Source: Thermoleophilaceae bacterium (GTDB lineage: Bacteria > Actinomycetota > Thermoleophilia > Solirubrobacterales > Thermoleophilaceae). From it: a stretch of 64,000 nt of DNA. A program made the position numbers and the translations under genes. This document shows positions 53,428 through 62,104 of the stretch, in pieces. The first letter of the stretch is position 1; each line of letters begins with the position of its first letter. The stretch spans positions 242,645 to 306,644 of the forward strand of contig JBBDYQ010000022.1 in assembly GCA_040901445.1 (NCBI GenBank), given 5' to 3'. The notes beneath the pieces were generated by a model that was given only the letters and a program-made list of their open reading frames with translations, had not been told where the DNA came from and did no database searches.

Positions 53428-54627
53428 ATGGAGGTGGGAAGGGAACTCCCCGGCCGCTTCGTGGCCGGCGATCCGCTGCGCGCGATCGCTGCGCTCGCGG
53501 TGCTCAGCTGGCACGCGGCGTTCCTCGGGCTGGCCGCGGCCGGGCTGCAGGGCGGCATCGGCCCGAACCTCGACATCGCGGTCGTCTACGGGAATCCCGT
53601 CGGCGACGTGCTGCGCGTGGGAGCGCTCGGCGTCTACCTGTTCTTCGTGCTCTCGGGCTACCTGATCGCCCGCCCGTTCGTGCGGGCCTACATCACGCAC
53701 GGCAAGCGCCCTCGCCTGCGCCGCTACGCGCGCAACCGGGTGCTCCGCATCTACCCCGCCTTCCTGGTGGTCTGCGCGCTGCTGCTCGTGATCTACGGGA
53801 CGCTGGGGCTCGACGCCGGACAGACCCTCGGGATCCTGCTGCTCACCGACATCGCCGGAGCCGGCTGGTCGCAGCACATCGCCCACGCCTGGTCGCTGAG
53901 CGTGGAGGTGGCGTTCTACGTGGCCGTACCGCTCTTCTTCCTCTCGCTCGGCGCCATCAGCGGCCGGGTGCGCACGCCCGCCGCCCGGGCGGCACTGCTC
54001 GCCGCGATTGCCCTCGCGGCCGGCGCAGCCAGCCTGGCGTCGAGCTTCAACGGCGCCATCTACGGCACGCTCGTCGGCGAGTTCTGGGCCTTCACGCCGG
54101 GCCTGCTGCTGGCCATCGCGGAGCCGTTCGCCGCGCCCCGCCTGGCCGGACGCGCCCGGGTGGGCCGCATCGCGCTCGGGGCCGCGCTGGCCGGCATCGT
54201 GCTCTTCCTCTCATTCCTCCCGCTCGTGCGCCTCGCCGGGGGCGGGGCCGGCAAGCTGCTGAGCCTCTTCGCCGCCGGCCTGGTCATCGGCGCGCCGCTG
54301 GTGGCGCAGTGGGCCGGCGTGCGGCCCTGGCGCGTGCTCGACAACCGCCTGGCCCACTGGCTCGGCGAGCGCTCGTACCCGATCTTCCTGCTGCACTGGC
54401 CGATCGCGTGGGAGGTCTCCCAGCTCGTGGCCGACACCGGCTGGGGGGCGAAGAAGGTCCTGCTCGGCACGCTCCTCATCACCCTCGCCCTCACGCTCGT
54501 GGCCTCCGACCTGCTCCACCGCGCCGTCGAGCGTCCCGTGTTGCGGCGCAGGGCCCGCACCGCCCCGGCGCCCGCGAAGCCCCAGCCGGAGCCGGCGCCC
54601 GCGAAGCCCCAGCCGGCGACCGCGTAG
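53428..54627 (+). CDS. acyltransferase family 3 (OafA/YrhL-like) membrane protein
   Basis: A 399-residue polytopic membrane protein with about ten hydrophobic spans. Typical features are an early SWHAAFLG, YLFFVLSGYLIARPFVR, the charged LRRYARNRVLRIYPAF and HAWSLSVEVAFYVAVP. The family O-acylates surface sugars or lipids. The C-terminal tail after the last helix is Pro/Ala/Lys-rich with two copies of APAKPQPEP-like sequence. ATG 53428 gives a normal N-terminus. Confidence 0.9.
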   Translation: MEVGRELPGRFVAGDPLRAIAALAVLSWHAAFLGLAAAGLQGGIGPNLDIAVVYGNPVGDVLRVGALGVYLFFVLSGYLIARPFVRAYITHGKRPRLRRYARNRVLRIYPAFLVVCALLLVIYGTLGLDAGQTLGILLLTDIAGAGWSQHIAHAWSLSVEVAFYVAVPLFFLSLGAISGRVRTPAARAALLAAIALAAGAASLASSFNGAIYGTLVGEFWAFTPGLLLAIAEPFAAPRLAGRARVGRIALGAALAGIVLFLSFLPLVRLAGGGAGKLLSLFAAGLVIGAPLVAQWAGVRPWRVLDNRLAHWLGERSYPIFLLHWPIAWEVSQLVADTGWGAKKVLLGTLLITLALTLVASDLLHRAVERPVLRRRARTAPAPAKPQPEPAPAKPQPATA

Positions 54628-54636
54628 ACAATGCGT

Positions 54637-54652
54637 TGGCCGGCTCCGGCCA
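54637..54652. terminator. hairpin between convergent acyltransferase and glycosyltransferase genes
   Basis: TGGCCGG (54637-54643) and CCGGCCA (54646-54652) can form a stem with a CT centre between two convergent stops. There is no T-run, so terminator activity is speculative. Confidence 0.3.
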
Positions 54653-54654
54653 GG

Positions 54655-55860
54655 TCAGCCCTCCGCCAGCGCCTCGACCGCGTCCGCGGCCAGCTCCGCT
54701 CCGTCGTTGCGCTCGGCCCACGCGCGCAGGCGCCCGGCCGTGGCCGCGAATCCGGGCTCGCCCAGCACCCGCCGCACGGCCAGCCGGACGCCCCGCGCCG
54801 TGGCCAGCCGCCGCGGCAGCGCCACCCCCGCGCCCGCCCACGCGACCCGCGCCGCGTTCTCGGCCATGTCGCCCGCCGCCGGGCACGCCACCACCGGCAC
54901 CCCGCACGCCAGCGCCCGCGCCACGGTGCCGTGCCCCGCGTGGCACACCACGACGGAGCAGCGCGGCATCGTCCGCGCATACGACAGCCAGTCCACCAGC
55001 CGCGCGTTGGCCGGCACCGGCACCGGCTCGGGCGGCGGGCGGCGGTTGGTCGTGGCCAGCACCCGGACGGGCTCGCCCGCCAGGCCCTCGAGCGCGGCGC
55101 GCAGCATCCGCTGGTCCGGGTCCTGTGACGTGCTGGGGGCCACGAGCACCAGCGGCGCGTCTCCCGGCGGCTCCTCCACCTCCCCGAACGGCTGCTCCCA
55201 CAGCAGCGGCCCCGTCACCCGCACGGACGGGTGCCACTGCCGCGGGTACTCGAGCTGGGGGAACGTGGCGACGATCGCCAGCTGCCGCGAGATCCCGCCG
55301 TGCAGATGCTCCAGCGGCGCCAGCCCCACGCGCGTCCGCGCCCCGTTCAGCTCGTCGCGGCCGCGCCGCTCGCCGATGCGCACCACAGGCTCGAGCAGGC
55401 CCCAGAGCGCCCCGCCCGCGCGCGTGCGCGGCAGGCGCGCGCCGACGGAGTAGGGGGGGAAGCCGGGAGCGGGGGTGGGGAGGACGTGCGGCACCAGCGT
55501 GGCCCACGGCCGTCCCTCGAGCTCCGCCGCCAGCGCCGGCGCGAGGGTGAGGATGTCCGCCACCACCACGTGCGGCTCCAGCTCCGCCACCAGCGGCCGC
55601 GTCTCGACCGCCGCGCGCACGGCCGCCTGGTAGGGCTCCAGCGGGCGCTCGCGGGTGGGGAAGACCTGGTACTCCGGCGCCGCTGCGAAGCGCATGCCCT
55701 CACCCTCGACGTGCTCGCGCCAGCGCTCCCAGGTCTGCAGGCACACGTCGTGGCCACGCGCCGCCAGCGCCCGTCCCAGCGCGATGGCCGGGAACGCGTG
55801 GCCGGGGTCGCCGAACGCGGCGAGGAGGAGGCGCAGCCGGGCGCTCGGCTTCAGGCTCAG
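54655..55860 (-). CDS. GT-B glycosyltransferase, probable CTG start
   Basis: The frame encodes a macrolide/UGT-type glycosyltransferase. The N-terminal Rossmann start LRLLLAAFGDPGHAFPAIAL is essential to the GT-B fold, and the C-terminal donor site is VVCHAGHGTVARALACGVPV with CPAAGDMAENAARV. The first ATG/GTG/TTG in frame is GTG 55746, too late for the fold. CTG 55860 overlaps the stop of the upstream oxidoreductase gene as CTGA, so translation is probably coupled there (401 residues). CTG 55854 is an alternative. Sugar donor and acceptor are unknown. Confidence 0.85.
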   Translation of the reverse strand: MSLKPSARLRLLLAAFGDPGHAFPAIALGRALAARGHDVCLQTWERWREHVEGEGMRFAAAPEYQVFPTRERPLEPYQAAVRAAVETRPLVAELEPHVVVADILTLAPALAAELEGRPWATLVPHVLPTPAPGFPPYSVGARLPRTRAGGALWGLLEPVVRIGERRGRDELNGARTRVGLAPLEHLHGGISRQLAIVATFPQLEYPRQWHPSVRVTGPLLWEQPFGEVEEPPGDAPLVLVAPSTSQDPDQRMLRAALEGLAGEPVRVLATTNRRPPPEPVPVPANARLVDWLSYARTMPRCSVVVCHAGHGTVARALACGVPVVACPAAGDMAENAARVAWAGAGVALPRRLATARGVRLAVRRVLGEPGFAATAGRLRAWAERNDGAELAADAVEALAEG

Positions 55861-56891
55861 ACCAGCTCGGCCAGCTCGCGCATGATGCGCGAGCGCGACT
55901 CGGCGTCGAACGCCATCGGCGTCATGATCAGCGTGCCCACGCCCGCCTCGCGGTAGACGTCGAGCCGCTCCTTCACGCGCTCCTTGGGGCCGCAGAGCGA
56001 GACCATGTCGATCAGCTCCGCGGGCAGGGCCGCCGCGGCCTCTTCCTTCTTGCCCTCGAGGTAGAGGCCCTGCACCTCCTCGGCCGCCTCCTCGAAGCCG
56101 TAGCGGCGCACGAGCGCGTTGTAGAAGTTCTTGTCCTTCGAGCCCATGCCCCCCACGTACAGCGCGAGCACCGGGCGCATGAGGTCGCGCGCCGCGTCCA
56201 CGTCGTCGGCGATGGCCACGTTCACGTTGGGGGCGATGTCGAAGCTGCCGTTGAGCGAGCGCCCGGCGCGCTGCGCGCCCTCCTCGAGCAGCTTGCGCGA
56301 GTCGTCCACGTGCTCGGGGGAGAAGAACGTGGGCAGCCAGCCGTCGGCGATCTCACCGCACAGCTGCGTGTTCTTCGGCCCGATGGCCGCGACGTAGATC
56401 GGGATGGAGTCCTGCACCGGCGCGATCATCAGCTTCAGCGCCTTGCCGGGCCCGTCCGGCAGCGGCAGCTCGTACGAGTCCCCCTGGAACTCGAGCCGCT
56501 CGCGCGCCAGCGCCTTGCGCACGATGCCCACGTACTCGCGCGTGCGCTGCAGCTGCTTTGCGAAGCGCTGGCCGTGCCAGCCCTCCGCCACCTGCGGCCC
56601 CGAGGAGCCGATTCCGAGCAGCATCCGCCCGTCCGAGAGCTGGTCGAGCGTGGCCGCCGTCATCGCCGTCATGGCGGGGGAGCGGCCCGGCATCTGGAAG
56701 ATCGCGGAGCCGATCTTGATCTTCTCGGTCTGCGCCGCGATCCAGCCCAGGATCGTGGCCGAGTCCGAGCCGTAGGCCTCCGCCGTCCACACCGAGTCGT
56801 AGCCGAGCGACTCCGCCTCGCGGACAAGATCGATCTGCTGCTGTGAGGTGAGGCCCAGTCCCCAGTAGCCAACGTGCAGCCCAAGACGCAT
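55857..56891 (-). CDS. LLM-class F420-dependent oxidoreductase
   Basis: A 344-residue luciferase-like TIM barrel protein. GLHVGYWGLGLTSQQQIDLV at the start, GSAIFQMPGRSPAMTAMTAA, GRMLLGIGSSGPQVAEGWHG and IYVAAIGPKNTQLCGEIADG match the actinobacterial F420-type group. The cofactor is probably F420 rather than FMN, by family. ATG 56891 has GGGAA five nt upstream. The stop overlaps the glycosyltransferase start, so the pair forms a transcription unit. Confidence 0.88.
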   Translation of the reverse strand: MRLGLHVGYWGLGLTSQQQIDLVREAESLGYDSVWTAEAYGSDSATILGWIAAQTEKIKIGSAIFQMPGRSPAMTAMTAATLDQLSDGRMLLGIGSSGPQVAEGWHGQRFAKQLQRTREYVGIVRKALARERLEFQGDSYELPLPDGPGKALKLMIAPVQDSIPIYVAAIGPKNTQLCGEIADGWLPTFFSPEHVDDSRKLLEEGAQRAGRSLNGSFDIAPNVNVAIADDVDAARDLMRPVLALYVGGMGSKDKNFYNALVRRYGFEEAAEEVQGLYLEGKKEEAAAALPAELIDMVSLCGPKERVKERLDVYREAGVGTLIMTPMAFDAESRSRIMRELAELV

Positions 56892-56966
56892 GCAAGTTCC
56901 CTTTCAGCGAGGAGGACGGCACTTGAAGCCGCCGACGACGGTGCGTAGCCTAAGCGAACCGACTCC

Positions 56967-57503
56967 ATGGCAACCCGCCGGCGACATCCAGCTCAGGAGC
57001 TTCGACTTTCCGTCGAATGCCTGCCCGCCCGCACCAAGCGGGCGATGCTCGACGGCGTGCGCAGCAACGAGATCATCATCGGCGCGTACACCGATCGCCA
57101 GGGCGGCGTCTGCCCGATGCTCGCGGCGCACCGCAACGGGGGCCGCACGAGCTTCGTCTCCTTCGCCCGCGCGTGGGATCGCTACACCGGTGCCCGCAAG
57201 CGCGCGCGCAGGGCCACGCAGCGCGAGGTGCTCACCCTCACCGCCATGCTCGAGGCCAGCCTCGCGCGTGACGAGGGCTGGGACCTGGCCGCGGTCGCCG
57301 CGGAGCACCGCGAGCTCAAGGACCGCATCGAGCGGGAGGGGCGCCGGCGCACCGGCGAGACCGACCGCACGGGGGAGCTCGCCGGGCGCGAGGGCTGGGC
57401 CTGGCTGCGGCCCTTCCGCCGCTACGAGGACTTCGAGGCCGCGCTCGACTGGCTCGACGAGGTCGAGCGCGAGACGGCCGAGCGCGAGCTCGTCTCCAAC
57501 TAG
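56967..57503 (+). CDS. conserved hypothetical protein
   Basis: A 178-residue soluble protein. It starts with a basic segment (MATRRRHPAQELRLSVECLP), has SNEIIIGAYTDRQGGVCPML in a likely sheet region, a helical Arg/Glu-rich middle (DRIEREGRRRTGETDR) and an aromatic end (WAWLRPFRRYEDFEAALDWL). I recognise no functional domain. It diverges from the LLM gene and its stop overlaps the SDR stop by 4 nt. Confidence 0.7.
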   Translation: MATRRRHPAQELRLSVECLPARTKRAMLDGVRSNEIIIGAYTDRQGGVCPMLAAHRNGGRTSFVSFARAWDRYTGARKRARRATQREVLTLTAMLEASLARDEGWDLAAVAAEHRELKDRIEREGRRRTGETDRTGELAGREGWAWLRPFRRYEDFEAALDWLDEVERETAERELVSN

Positions 57504-58234
57504 ACGCCCGACCCGGGAGAGTCGCCCGGCCGCACGAACTGGACCTCCGGGACGATGCAGTTGCGCGAGGTGCGCAGCAGGAACAGCACCGCCTCGGCGA
57601 TGTCCTCGGGCTGGATCATCTCCTCCTTGGGCACCTGCCCCTCGACCCAGTCGGTCATCGACGTGGCCACGAACGCGGGGCAGAAGGCCGTGACCTGGAT
57701 GCCCTCCTTGGACAGCTCGCCGTGTGCCGCCTGGGAGAGGCCCACCACGGCGGCCTTCGTGGCCGAGTACGCGCCCAGCCAGCCCTGGCCGTGCTTGCCC
57801 GCGATCGACGCCACGTTCACCACCAGCGCCTTGCCGTGCTCCGCGCCCGACTCCTTGAGCATCGGGATGGCCTCGCGCAGCATCAGGTAGACGCCGCGCA
57901 GGTTGGCGCCGAGCTGGATGTCGAGCTTCTTGGTCTCGTGCTCCGCGATCGCGCCGCCGATGCCCACGCCGGCGTTGTTCACGAGCACGTCGAGGCGGCC
58001 GTAGCGCTCGCGGTGTGCGTCGCGCAACGCAACGATGTCCTCCTCCGCGGTCATGTTGGCCGGCACCGCGTGGGCGTCAAGGCCCTCGTCCACGAGCCCC
58101 TTGACCGCCTCCTCGAGCTTGTCGGGACGGCGGGCCGACACGGTGAGCCCGTAGCCCTCCCTGCCGAGCGCGCGCGCGATCGCGAGCCCGATCCCACTCG
58201 ATCCGCCGGTGATGAGCGCAGCACGGTCCGCCAT
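57500..58234 (-). CDS. short-chain dehydrogenase/reductase
   Basis: The 244-residue classical SDR has the NAD(P)-binding TGGSSGIG (residues 9-16), NNAG (near 87), the catalytic Ser in NVASIAG and YSATK (YxxxK). A Rossmann fold for NADP is suggested by the Arg-Arg after the second strand (SARRPDK). Substrate unknown. GGAGGAG lies 6 nt before ATG 58234, and a promoter candidate is about 40 nt upstream. Confidence 0.92.
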   Translation of the reverse strand: MADRAALITGGSSGIGLAIARALGREGYGLTVSARRPDKLEEAVKGLVDEGLDAHAVPANMTAEEDIVALRDAHRERYGRLDVLVNNAGVGIGGAIAEHETKKLDIQLGANLRGVYLMLREAIPMLKESGAEHGKALVVNVASIAGKHGQGWLGAYSATKAAVVGLSQAAHGELSKEGIQVTAFCPAFVATSMTDWVEGQVPKEEMIQPEDIAEAVLFLLRTSRNCIVPEVQFVRPGDSPGSGV

Positions 58235-58275
58235 GTCTCTCTCCTCCTGGATGCGTGGATCGCGGGGGCGCCGGA

Positions 58276-58303
58276 ACCCTACTTATTGCGAAGACGGCGT
58301 TAA
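58276..58303 (-). promoter_or_regulatory. sigma70-type promoter candidate for the SDR gene
   Basis: On the minus strand TTAACG and TAGGGT are separated by 16 nt. The predicted transcript start is about 35 nt before the ATG, which has a normal Shine-Dalgarno sequence. Confidence 0.4.
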
Positions 58304-58342
58304 GCGCTCGCCCGAGCGGCGCGCCGGAGCGGGCGCGTTATC

Positions 58343-58348
58343 TACCCT
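58343..58348 (+). promoter_or_regulatory. -10 box of a leaderless promoter
   Basis: TACCCT ends 8 nt before ATG 58357. It lies beside the divergent SDR promoter. Confidence 0.35.
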
Positions 58349-58356
58349 TTGGCGGG

Positions 58357-59346
58357 ATGACCCGGAGGCGCATCCCGACGGCGGCCGTGCTGCTGGCAAC
58401 CGCCGCGCTCCTCGCGTCGTGCGGTGGCGACGGCGAGGGCGACGATGACCGCGGCAGCGCCGGCGCTCCGCCGCCGGCATCGGCCGCGGACTTCCCGGAC
58501 GCCGGGTCCAGGACGATCGCCGAGCTGCGCGAGGACGTCGGGCCCGGGCCGGTGCTCTCGCCGGCCGTGCTCGTGCTCCAGCCGGGTGAGGAGAATCGCT
58601 TCGGCTTCGGTCTCTTCGACCGCTCGCGCAAGCAGATCTCGCAGGCTCAGGCCGCCCTGTACGTGGCGGACGAGCAGGGGCGCGACGTGCAGGGCCCGTT
58701 CCCCGCCGACTGGCACTCGCTGGCGGTGAAGCCCGAGTTCCAGAGCGAGTCGGTCACCGCCGACCCCACCTCCGCGAAGTCCTACTACACGGCGCAGCTT
58801 CCCTTCGATGAGCCCGGCGACTACCAGGTGCTCGGCCTCGTCATGCTCGACGGCCGCCTGGTCGCGGCGGATCCGATCGCCGTCAAGGCACGCGACGACT
58901 GGCAGGTGCCCGCGGTCGGCGATCCGGCCCCGCGCACCAGCACCCCCACCGTGGAGGACGTGGGTGGAGTGATCGAGCGCATCGACACGCGCGTGCCGCC
59001 CGCGCCGGACCTGCACGAGCACGACTTCGCCGACGTGGTGGGCAAGCAGCCGGTGCTGCTCGTCTTCGCCACTCCCGCCCTGTGCCAGAGCCGCGTCTGC
59101 GGCCCCACGGTGGACGTGCTCAAGCAGGTGAAGGGCGCGCACGAGGGCGACGCCGCCTTCGTCCACATGGAGATCTACGAGGACAACGAGGTGGAGCGGG
59201 GCTTCCGCGAGCAGGTCCGCGAGTGGAACCTGCCCACCGAGCCGTGGGCCTTTGCCATCGACGCCGAGGGCAACGTGGCGGCGCGGCTCGAGGGCGCGTT
59301 CGGCGCGGAGGAGCTCGAGCGGGCCCTGCAGGCCGCCACCGGCTGA
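58357..59346 (+). CDS. lipoprotein with thioredoxin-like domain
   Basis: A 329-residue lipoprotein: lipobox ALLASC (Cys22), a Gly/Asp-rich spacer, a beta-rich domain near residues 60-190, then a thioredoxin-like fold containing PVLLVFATPALCQSRVCGP, where the two cysteines are spaced as CxxxxC rather than CxxC. It resembles SCO1/thioredoxin-like proteins acting outside the membrane, but the cysteine spacing makes redox activity uncertain. ATG 58357 follows a -10 box by 8 nt. Confidence 0.78.
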   Translation: MTRRRIPTAAVLLATAALLASCGGDGEGDDDRGSAGAPPPASAADFPDAGSRTIAELREDVGPGPVLSPAVLVLQPGEENRFGFGLFDRSRKQISQAQAALYVADEQGRDVQGPFPADWHSLAVKPEFQSESVTADPTSAKSYYTAQLPFDEPGDYQVLGLVMLDGRLVAADPIAVKARDDWQVPAVGDPAPRTSTPTVEDVGGVIERIDTRVPPAPDLHEHDFADVVGKQPVLLVFATPALCQSRVCGPTVDVLKQVKGAHEGDAAFVHMEIYEDNEVERGFREQVREWNLPTEPWAFAIDAEGNVAARLEGAFGAEELERALQAATG

Positions 59347-59367
59347 GCCGGTAGGCTGCACGGTTCA

Positions 59368-59388
59368 CGCCGGCCGCGGGGGCCGGCG
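59368..59388. terminator. GC-rich hairpin between lipoprotein and CocE genes
   Basis: CGCCGGCC (59368-59375) pairs perfectly with GGCCGGCG (59381-59388) across a 5-nt loop. It could end the lipoprotein transcript, but no T-run follows. Confidence 0.35.
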
Positions 59389-59407
59389 AGCAGGGAGGGA
59401 GATCGTC

Positions 59408-61198
59408 GTGCAGGGGATCGTCACGCGGATCGCGTCCGCGGCCGCCGTCATCGCCATGCTGGCGCTCGCGCCGGCAGCGACAGCGGCGCCGAACACCTAC
59501 ATCGAGATGCAGGACGGCACGCGGCTCGCCGCCAACCTGCAGCTCCCGCCGGGCGACCCGCCCGCCGGAGGATGGCCCGCGATCTTCGTGTACGACGGCT
59601 ATGCCGGCGGCAGCAGCCCGGTCGGCGGCCCGGACTCGATCGAGGCGCGCTACGCGACCATTCACGTGTCGATTCGCGGCACGGGTTGCTCCGGCGGCCG
59701 GTTCGACCTCTTCGACCGCCGCCACGCAAAGGACGGCTACGAGATCGTGGAGTGGATAGCCGACCAGCCCTGGTCCAACGGGCGCGTGGGACTGATGGGC
59801 CACTCCTACGGCGGCATCACCGCCACCTTCACCGCGGCCGAGGATCCCCCGCACCTCGACGCGCTCGTCGTCTCCGGCCTGATCGACGACCTCTACCGCG
59901 GCATCGTCTACCCGGGCGGCGTTCCCAACCTCGGCTTCCCGCTGGCCTGGCCCTACGCCTACCGGCCCGCCGTGGACGTCTCCGGCGGCACGCTCCCCGG
60001 CCTCGCTGAAGGGGACATGGAGTGCGTGGCAAACCTCGCCGACCGCGAGGCGCCCAACGTCATGGACGAGCCGCTGCTCAACGGGATCATCGGCTACAAC
60101 GACGGGCCCTGGTGGGCGGCGCACTCGCTCTACACCTACCTCGACGGCATCGACGTCCCCACCTTCGTCGGGCACGCGTGGCAGGACGAGCAGACCGGCC
60201 CGCGCGGCGGCCCGGTGGTGTTCGAGAAGCTGCCGGAGGGGCTTCCCAAGCGCTTCGTCGCCTCCAACGGCGACCACTCGGTCAACGGCGGCGCGCCGCC
60301 CGAGGTCCGGGCGCAGCGCTACGCGTGGATCGAGCGCTTCGTGCGCGACGTCCCCAACGGCATCGACGCCCAGCCGCCGGTCCAGGTGCTGCTGGAGACC
60401 GCCGAGCGCTCCGGCGCGCTCACCTCCAACGGTCTGGTGGAGGGCGCCGACTTCCCCTTCCCGGGCACGGACTGGACGCGCTGGTACCTGCGCTCGGACG
60501 AGGGCCTGAGCACCGAGCCGCCCGCCGCCGGCGAGGGCTCGGACAGCTACGTGGCCGGCACCGGGCGCCAGTCGTGGAACTACTTCGCGCCCACCGTGGG
60601 CGGCGAGCTGTCCTCCGCCGGCGGGCCCGACGAGCTCTCCTTCCGCTCGGAGCCGATGGAGCAGCCCACCACGATCGCGGGGCCGATCGCCGCCACGCTG
60701 CATGCGTCCACCACCGCGCTGAGCGTGAACCTGCCCGTGCACACTCTCAGCACGGACTTCTTCGTCACGGTGGCCGACCAGGCGCCCGACGGCACGCTCA
60801 CCTACCTGCAGCGCGGCATGCTGCGGGCGTCGTTCAAGGCGCTTGACGAGCTGCGCACCAAGCGCAACGCCGACGGCGAGATCATCCGCCCCGAGCATCC
60901 GTTCACGCATCCGGGCACGGTCACGCCGGGCGAGGTGGCCCAGTACGAGATCGAGGTGTTCCCGGTGGCGCACGTGTTCCGGCCGGGGCACCGGATCCTC
61001 GTGAAGGTCTACTCGCCGCCGCTCACCGAGAGCCTGTACGTCTACGTGCCCTCGCGGCTGCCGGCGCTCAACACGATCGTGCACGACGCCGAGCACCCGT
61101 CGTCGCTGCTGCTGCCGGTCGTGGCCACGCCGGCGCTCGGCGACCCGCCAGGCTGCGGCGACCTCATCGGGATGCGCTGCGTCCAGCCCGCCGGGTAA
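59408..61198 (+). CDS. secreted CocE/NonD-type alpha/beta hydrolase
   Basis: A 596-residue precursor with a signal peptide (ending ATAA, near residue 27). The alpha/beta-hydrolase domain has GHSYGG with nucleophile Ser133, YDGYAGGSSP and SIRGTGCSGGRF. A C-terminal galactose-binding-like jelly roll (from about residue 370) is typical of the X-Pro dipeptidyl-peptidase S15/CocE family. It likely hydrolyses ester or amide bonds outside the cell. GTG 59408 has GGAGGGAG about 9 nt upstream. Confidence 0.9.
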   Translation: MQGIVTRIASAAAVIAMLALAPAATAAPNTYIEMQDGTRLAANLQLPPGDPPAGGWPAIFVYDGYAGGSSPVGGPDSIEARYATIHVSIRGTGCSGGRFDLFDRRHAKDGYEIVEWIADQPWSNGRVGLMGHSYGGITATFTAAEDPPHLDALVVSGLIDDLYRGIVYPGGVPNLGFPLAWPYAYRPAVDVSGGTLPGLAEGDMECVANLADREAPNVMDEPLLNGIIGYNDGPWWAAHSLYTYLDGIDVPTFVGHAWQDEQTGPRGGPVVFEKLPEGLPKRFVASNGDHSVNGGAPPEVRAQRYAWIERFVRDVPNGIDAQPPVQVLLETAERSGALTSNGLVEGADFPFPGTDWTRWYLRSDEGLSTEPPAAGEGSDSYVAGTGRQSWNYFAPTVGGELSSAGGPDELSFRSEPMEQPTTIAGPIAATLHASTTALSVNLPVHTLSTDFFVTVADQAPDGTLTYLQRGMLRASFKALDELRTKRNADGEIIRPEHPFTHPGTVTPGEVAQYEIEVFPVAHVFRPGHRILVKVYSPPLTESLYVYVPSRLPALNTIVHDAEHPSSLLLPVVATPALGDPPGCGDLIGMRCVQPAG

Positions 61199-61212
61199 GC
61201 CGCCGCCGCGGC

Positions 61213-61218
61213 TAGCCT
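61213..61218 (+). promoter_or_regulatory. -10 box upstream of the DUF998 gene
   Basis: TAGCCT lies 11 nt before ATG 61230, near the limit of the leaderless pattern. Confidence 0.3.
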
Positions 61219-61229
61219 TCGGCGTCGCC

Positions 61230-61838
61230 ATGGACACGACGCCGAAGCTGCGCGCCCGCGCGCGGATCGCGCTGGCGGGGCCGCTCGGATTCCTGGCCGG
61301 CACGGTCGCGATGCACTTCCTGCGCGACGACCTCGACCCCGCGCGGCGCAAGGTCAGCGAGTACGCCACGGGGGAGTGGGGGCTGGTGCAGTCGTTCGCC
61401 TTCCTCGCGCTCGCCGCCGGAGGCTTCGCTCTCGCCTCCTGCGTGCGTGCCGAGCCGGGCGCCCGCCGCCCTGCCGCGCTCCTGGCCGTCTTCGGCTTCG
61501 GGATGATCGCCGTCACGCTGTTCCCGGCGGACCCGACGAGCCGCGTGGGGTCGACGGCGGTCGGCGAGATCCACGGCGCGGCGGCGTTCGTGGCCTTTGG
61601 GGCACTCGCCCTGGCGATGGCCACGCTCGCGCGCCCACTGGTGCGCGATGGCCGCTTCGGGCGCTTCGCCGGCTTCATCGAGGCGATGTCGGTCCTCGCC
61701 ATCGTGCTGTTCCTCATCCAGCCCGTGGTTCCGGACGAGGTCGCGGGCTCATGGCAGCGCGTGTTCCTCGGCGTTCTCGCCGGCTGGCTGTCCACTGCCG
61801 GTCTGCGGTACCTCCGCTTGGCACGTTTGGGGCCTTGA
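61230..61838 (+). CDS. DUF998 membrane protein
   Basis: The 202-residue protein has several hydrophobic spans and the DUF998 features of a first helix with LAGPLGFLAGTVAMHFLRDD, the loop KVSEYATGEWG and a middle FPADPTSRVGSTAVGEIHGA. The function is unknown. It precedes the lasso-type peptide gene by 88 nt on the same strand, with no evidence of a link. Confidence 0.82.
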   Translation: MDTTPKLRARARIALAGPLGFLAGTVAMHFLRDDLDPARRKVSEYATGEWGLVQSFAFLALAAGGFALASCVRAEPGARRPAALLAVFGFGMIAVTLFPADPTSRVGSTAVGEIHGAAAFVAFGALALAMATLARPLVRDGRFGRFAGFIEAMSVLAIVLFLIQPVVPDEVAGSWQRVFLGVLAGWLSTAGLRYLRLARLGP

Positions 61839-61926
61839 CGCGCCCGGCAATCGCGCGATAGCTTGACCCTTCGCTCCTAGGCGGGGGATTTCGCCAGGAG
61901 GTGTCCGGAGCGAAAGGGGGGTGCGC

Positions 61927-62070
61927 GTGGGAAGCCACCCGTACGAAGACCCGACTGTCGAGGACTACGGCGACCTGCTGTCGATGACGCAGGGAGGCGA
62001 GCTCCTCGGGCAAGAGGACGGAGGCACGAAGCTCTCCTTCCTCGACGTGTCCGACGGGATGCTCCCATAG
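61927..62070 (+). CDS. orphan lasso-type RiPP precursor peptide
   Basis: A 47-residue peptide with GTG start 61927. A ribosome-binding run (GGGGGG) lies about 5 nt upstream; an in-frame GTG at 61921 is too close to it. The leader fits the lasso recognition pattern YxxPxLxxxGxxxxxTx exactly in its spacing: Tyr6, Pro9, Val11 (in place of Leu), Gly15, Thr21. Thr would be at position -2 and Gly23 would be core residue 1. The core GGELLGQEDGGTKLSFLDV and six more residues has Glu at position 8 and Asp at 9, the usual isopeptide acceptors. No lasso cyclase, RRE or protease gene is in the window, so it may use remote enzymes or be a relic. Confidence 0.6.
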   Translation: MGSHPYEDPTVEDYGDLLSMTQGGELLGQEDGGTKLSFLDVSDGMLP

Positions 62071-62104
62071 GGCAACCCAGAGCGAGTCTGTACCGCTACC
62101 GTTG

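Noticed and set aside
54555..54627. Tandem repeat in the acyltransferase tail as a separate element
   Set aside because: It encodes a Pro/Ala/Lys-rich cytoplasmic tail and is low complexity; no sign of mobility.
54637..54652. TGGCCGG/CCGGCCA palindrome as a third copy of the shared operator
   Set aside because: Half-site spacing is 2 bp longer and it lies between two convergent stop codons, not upstream of a gene.
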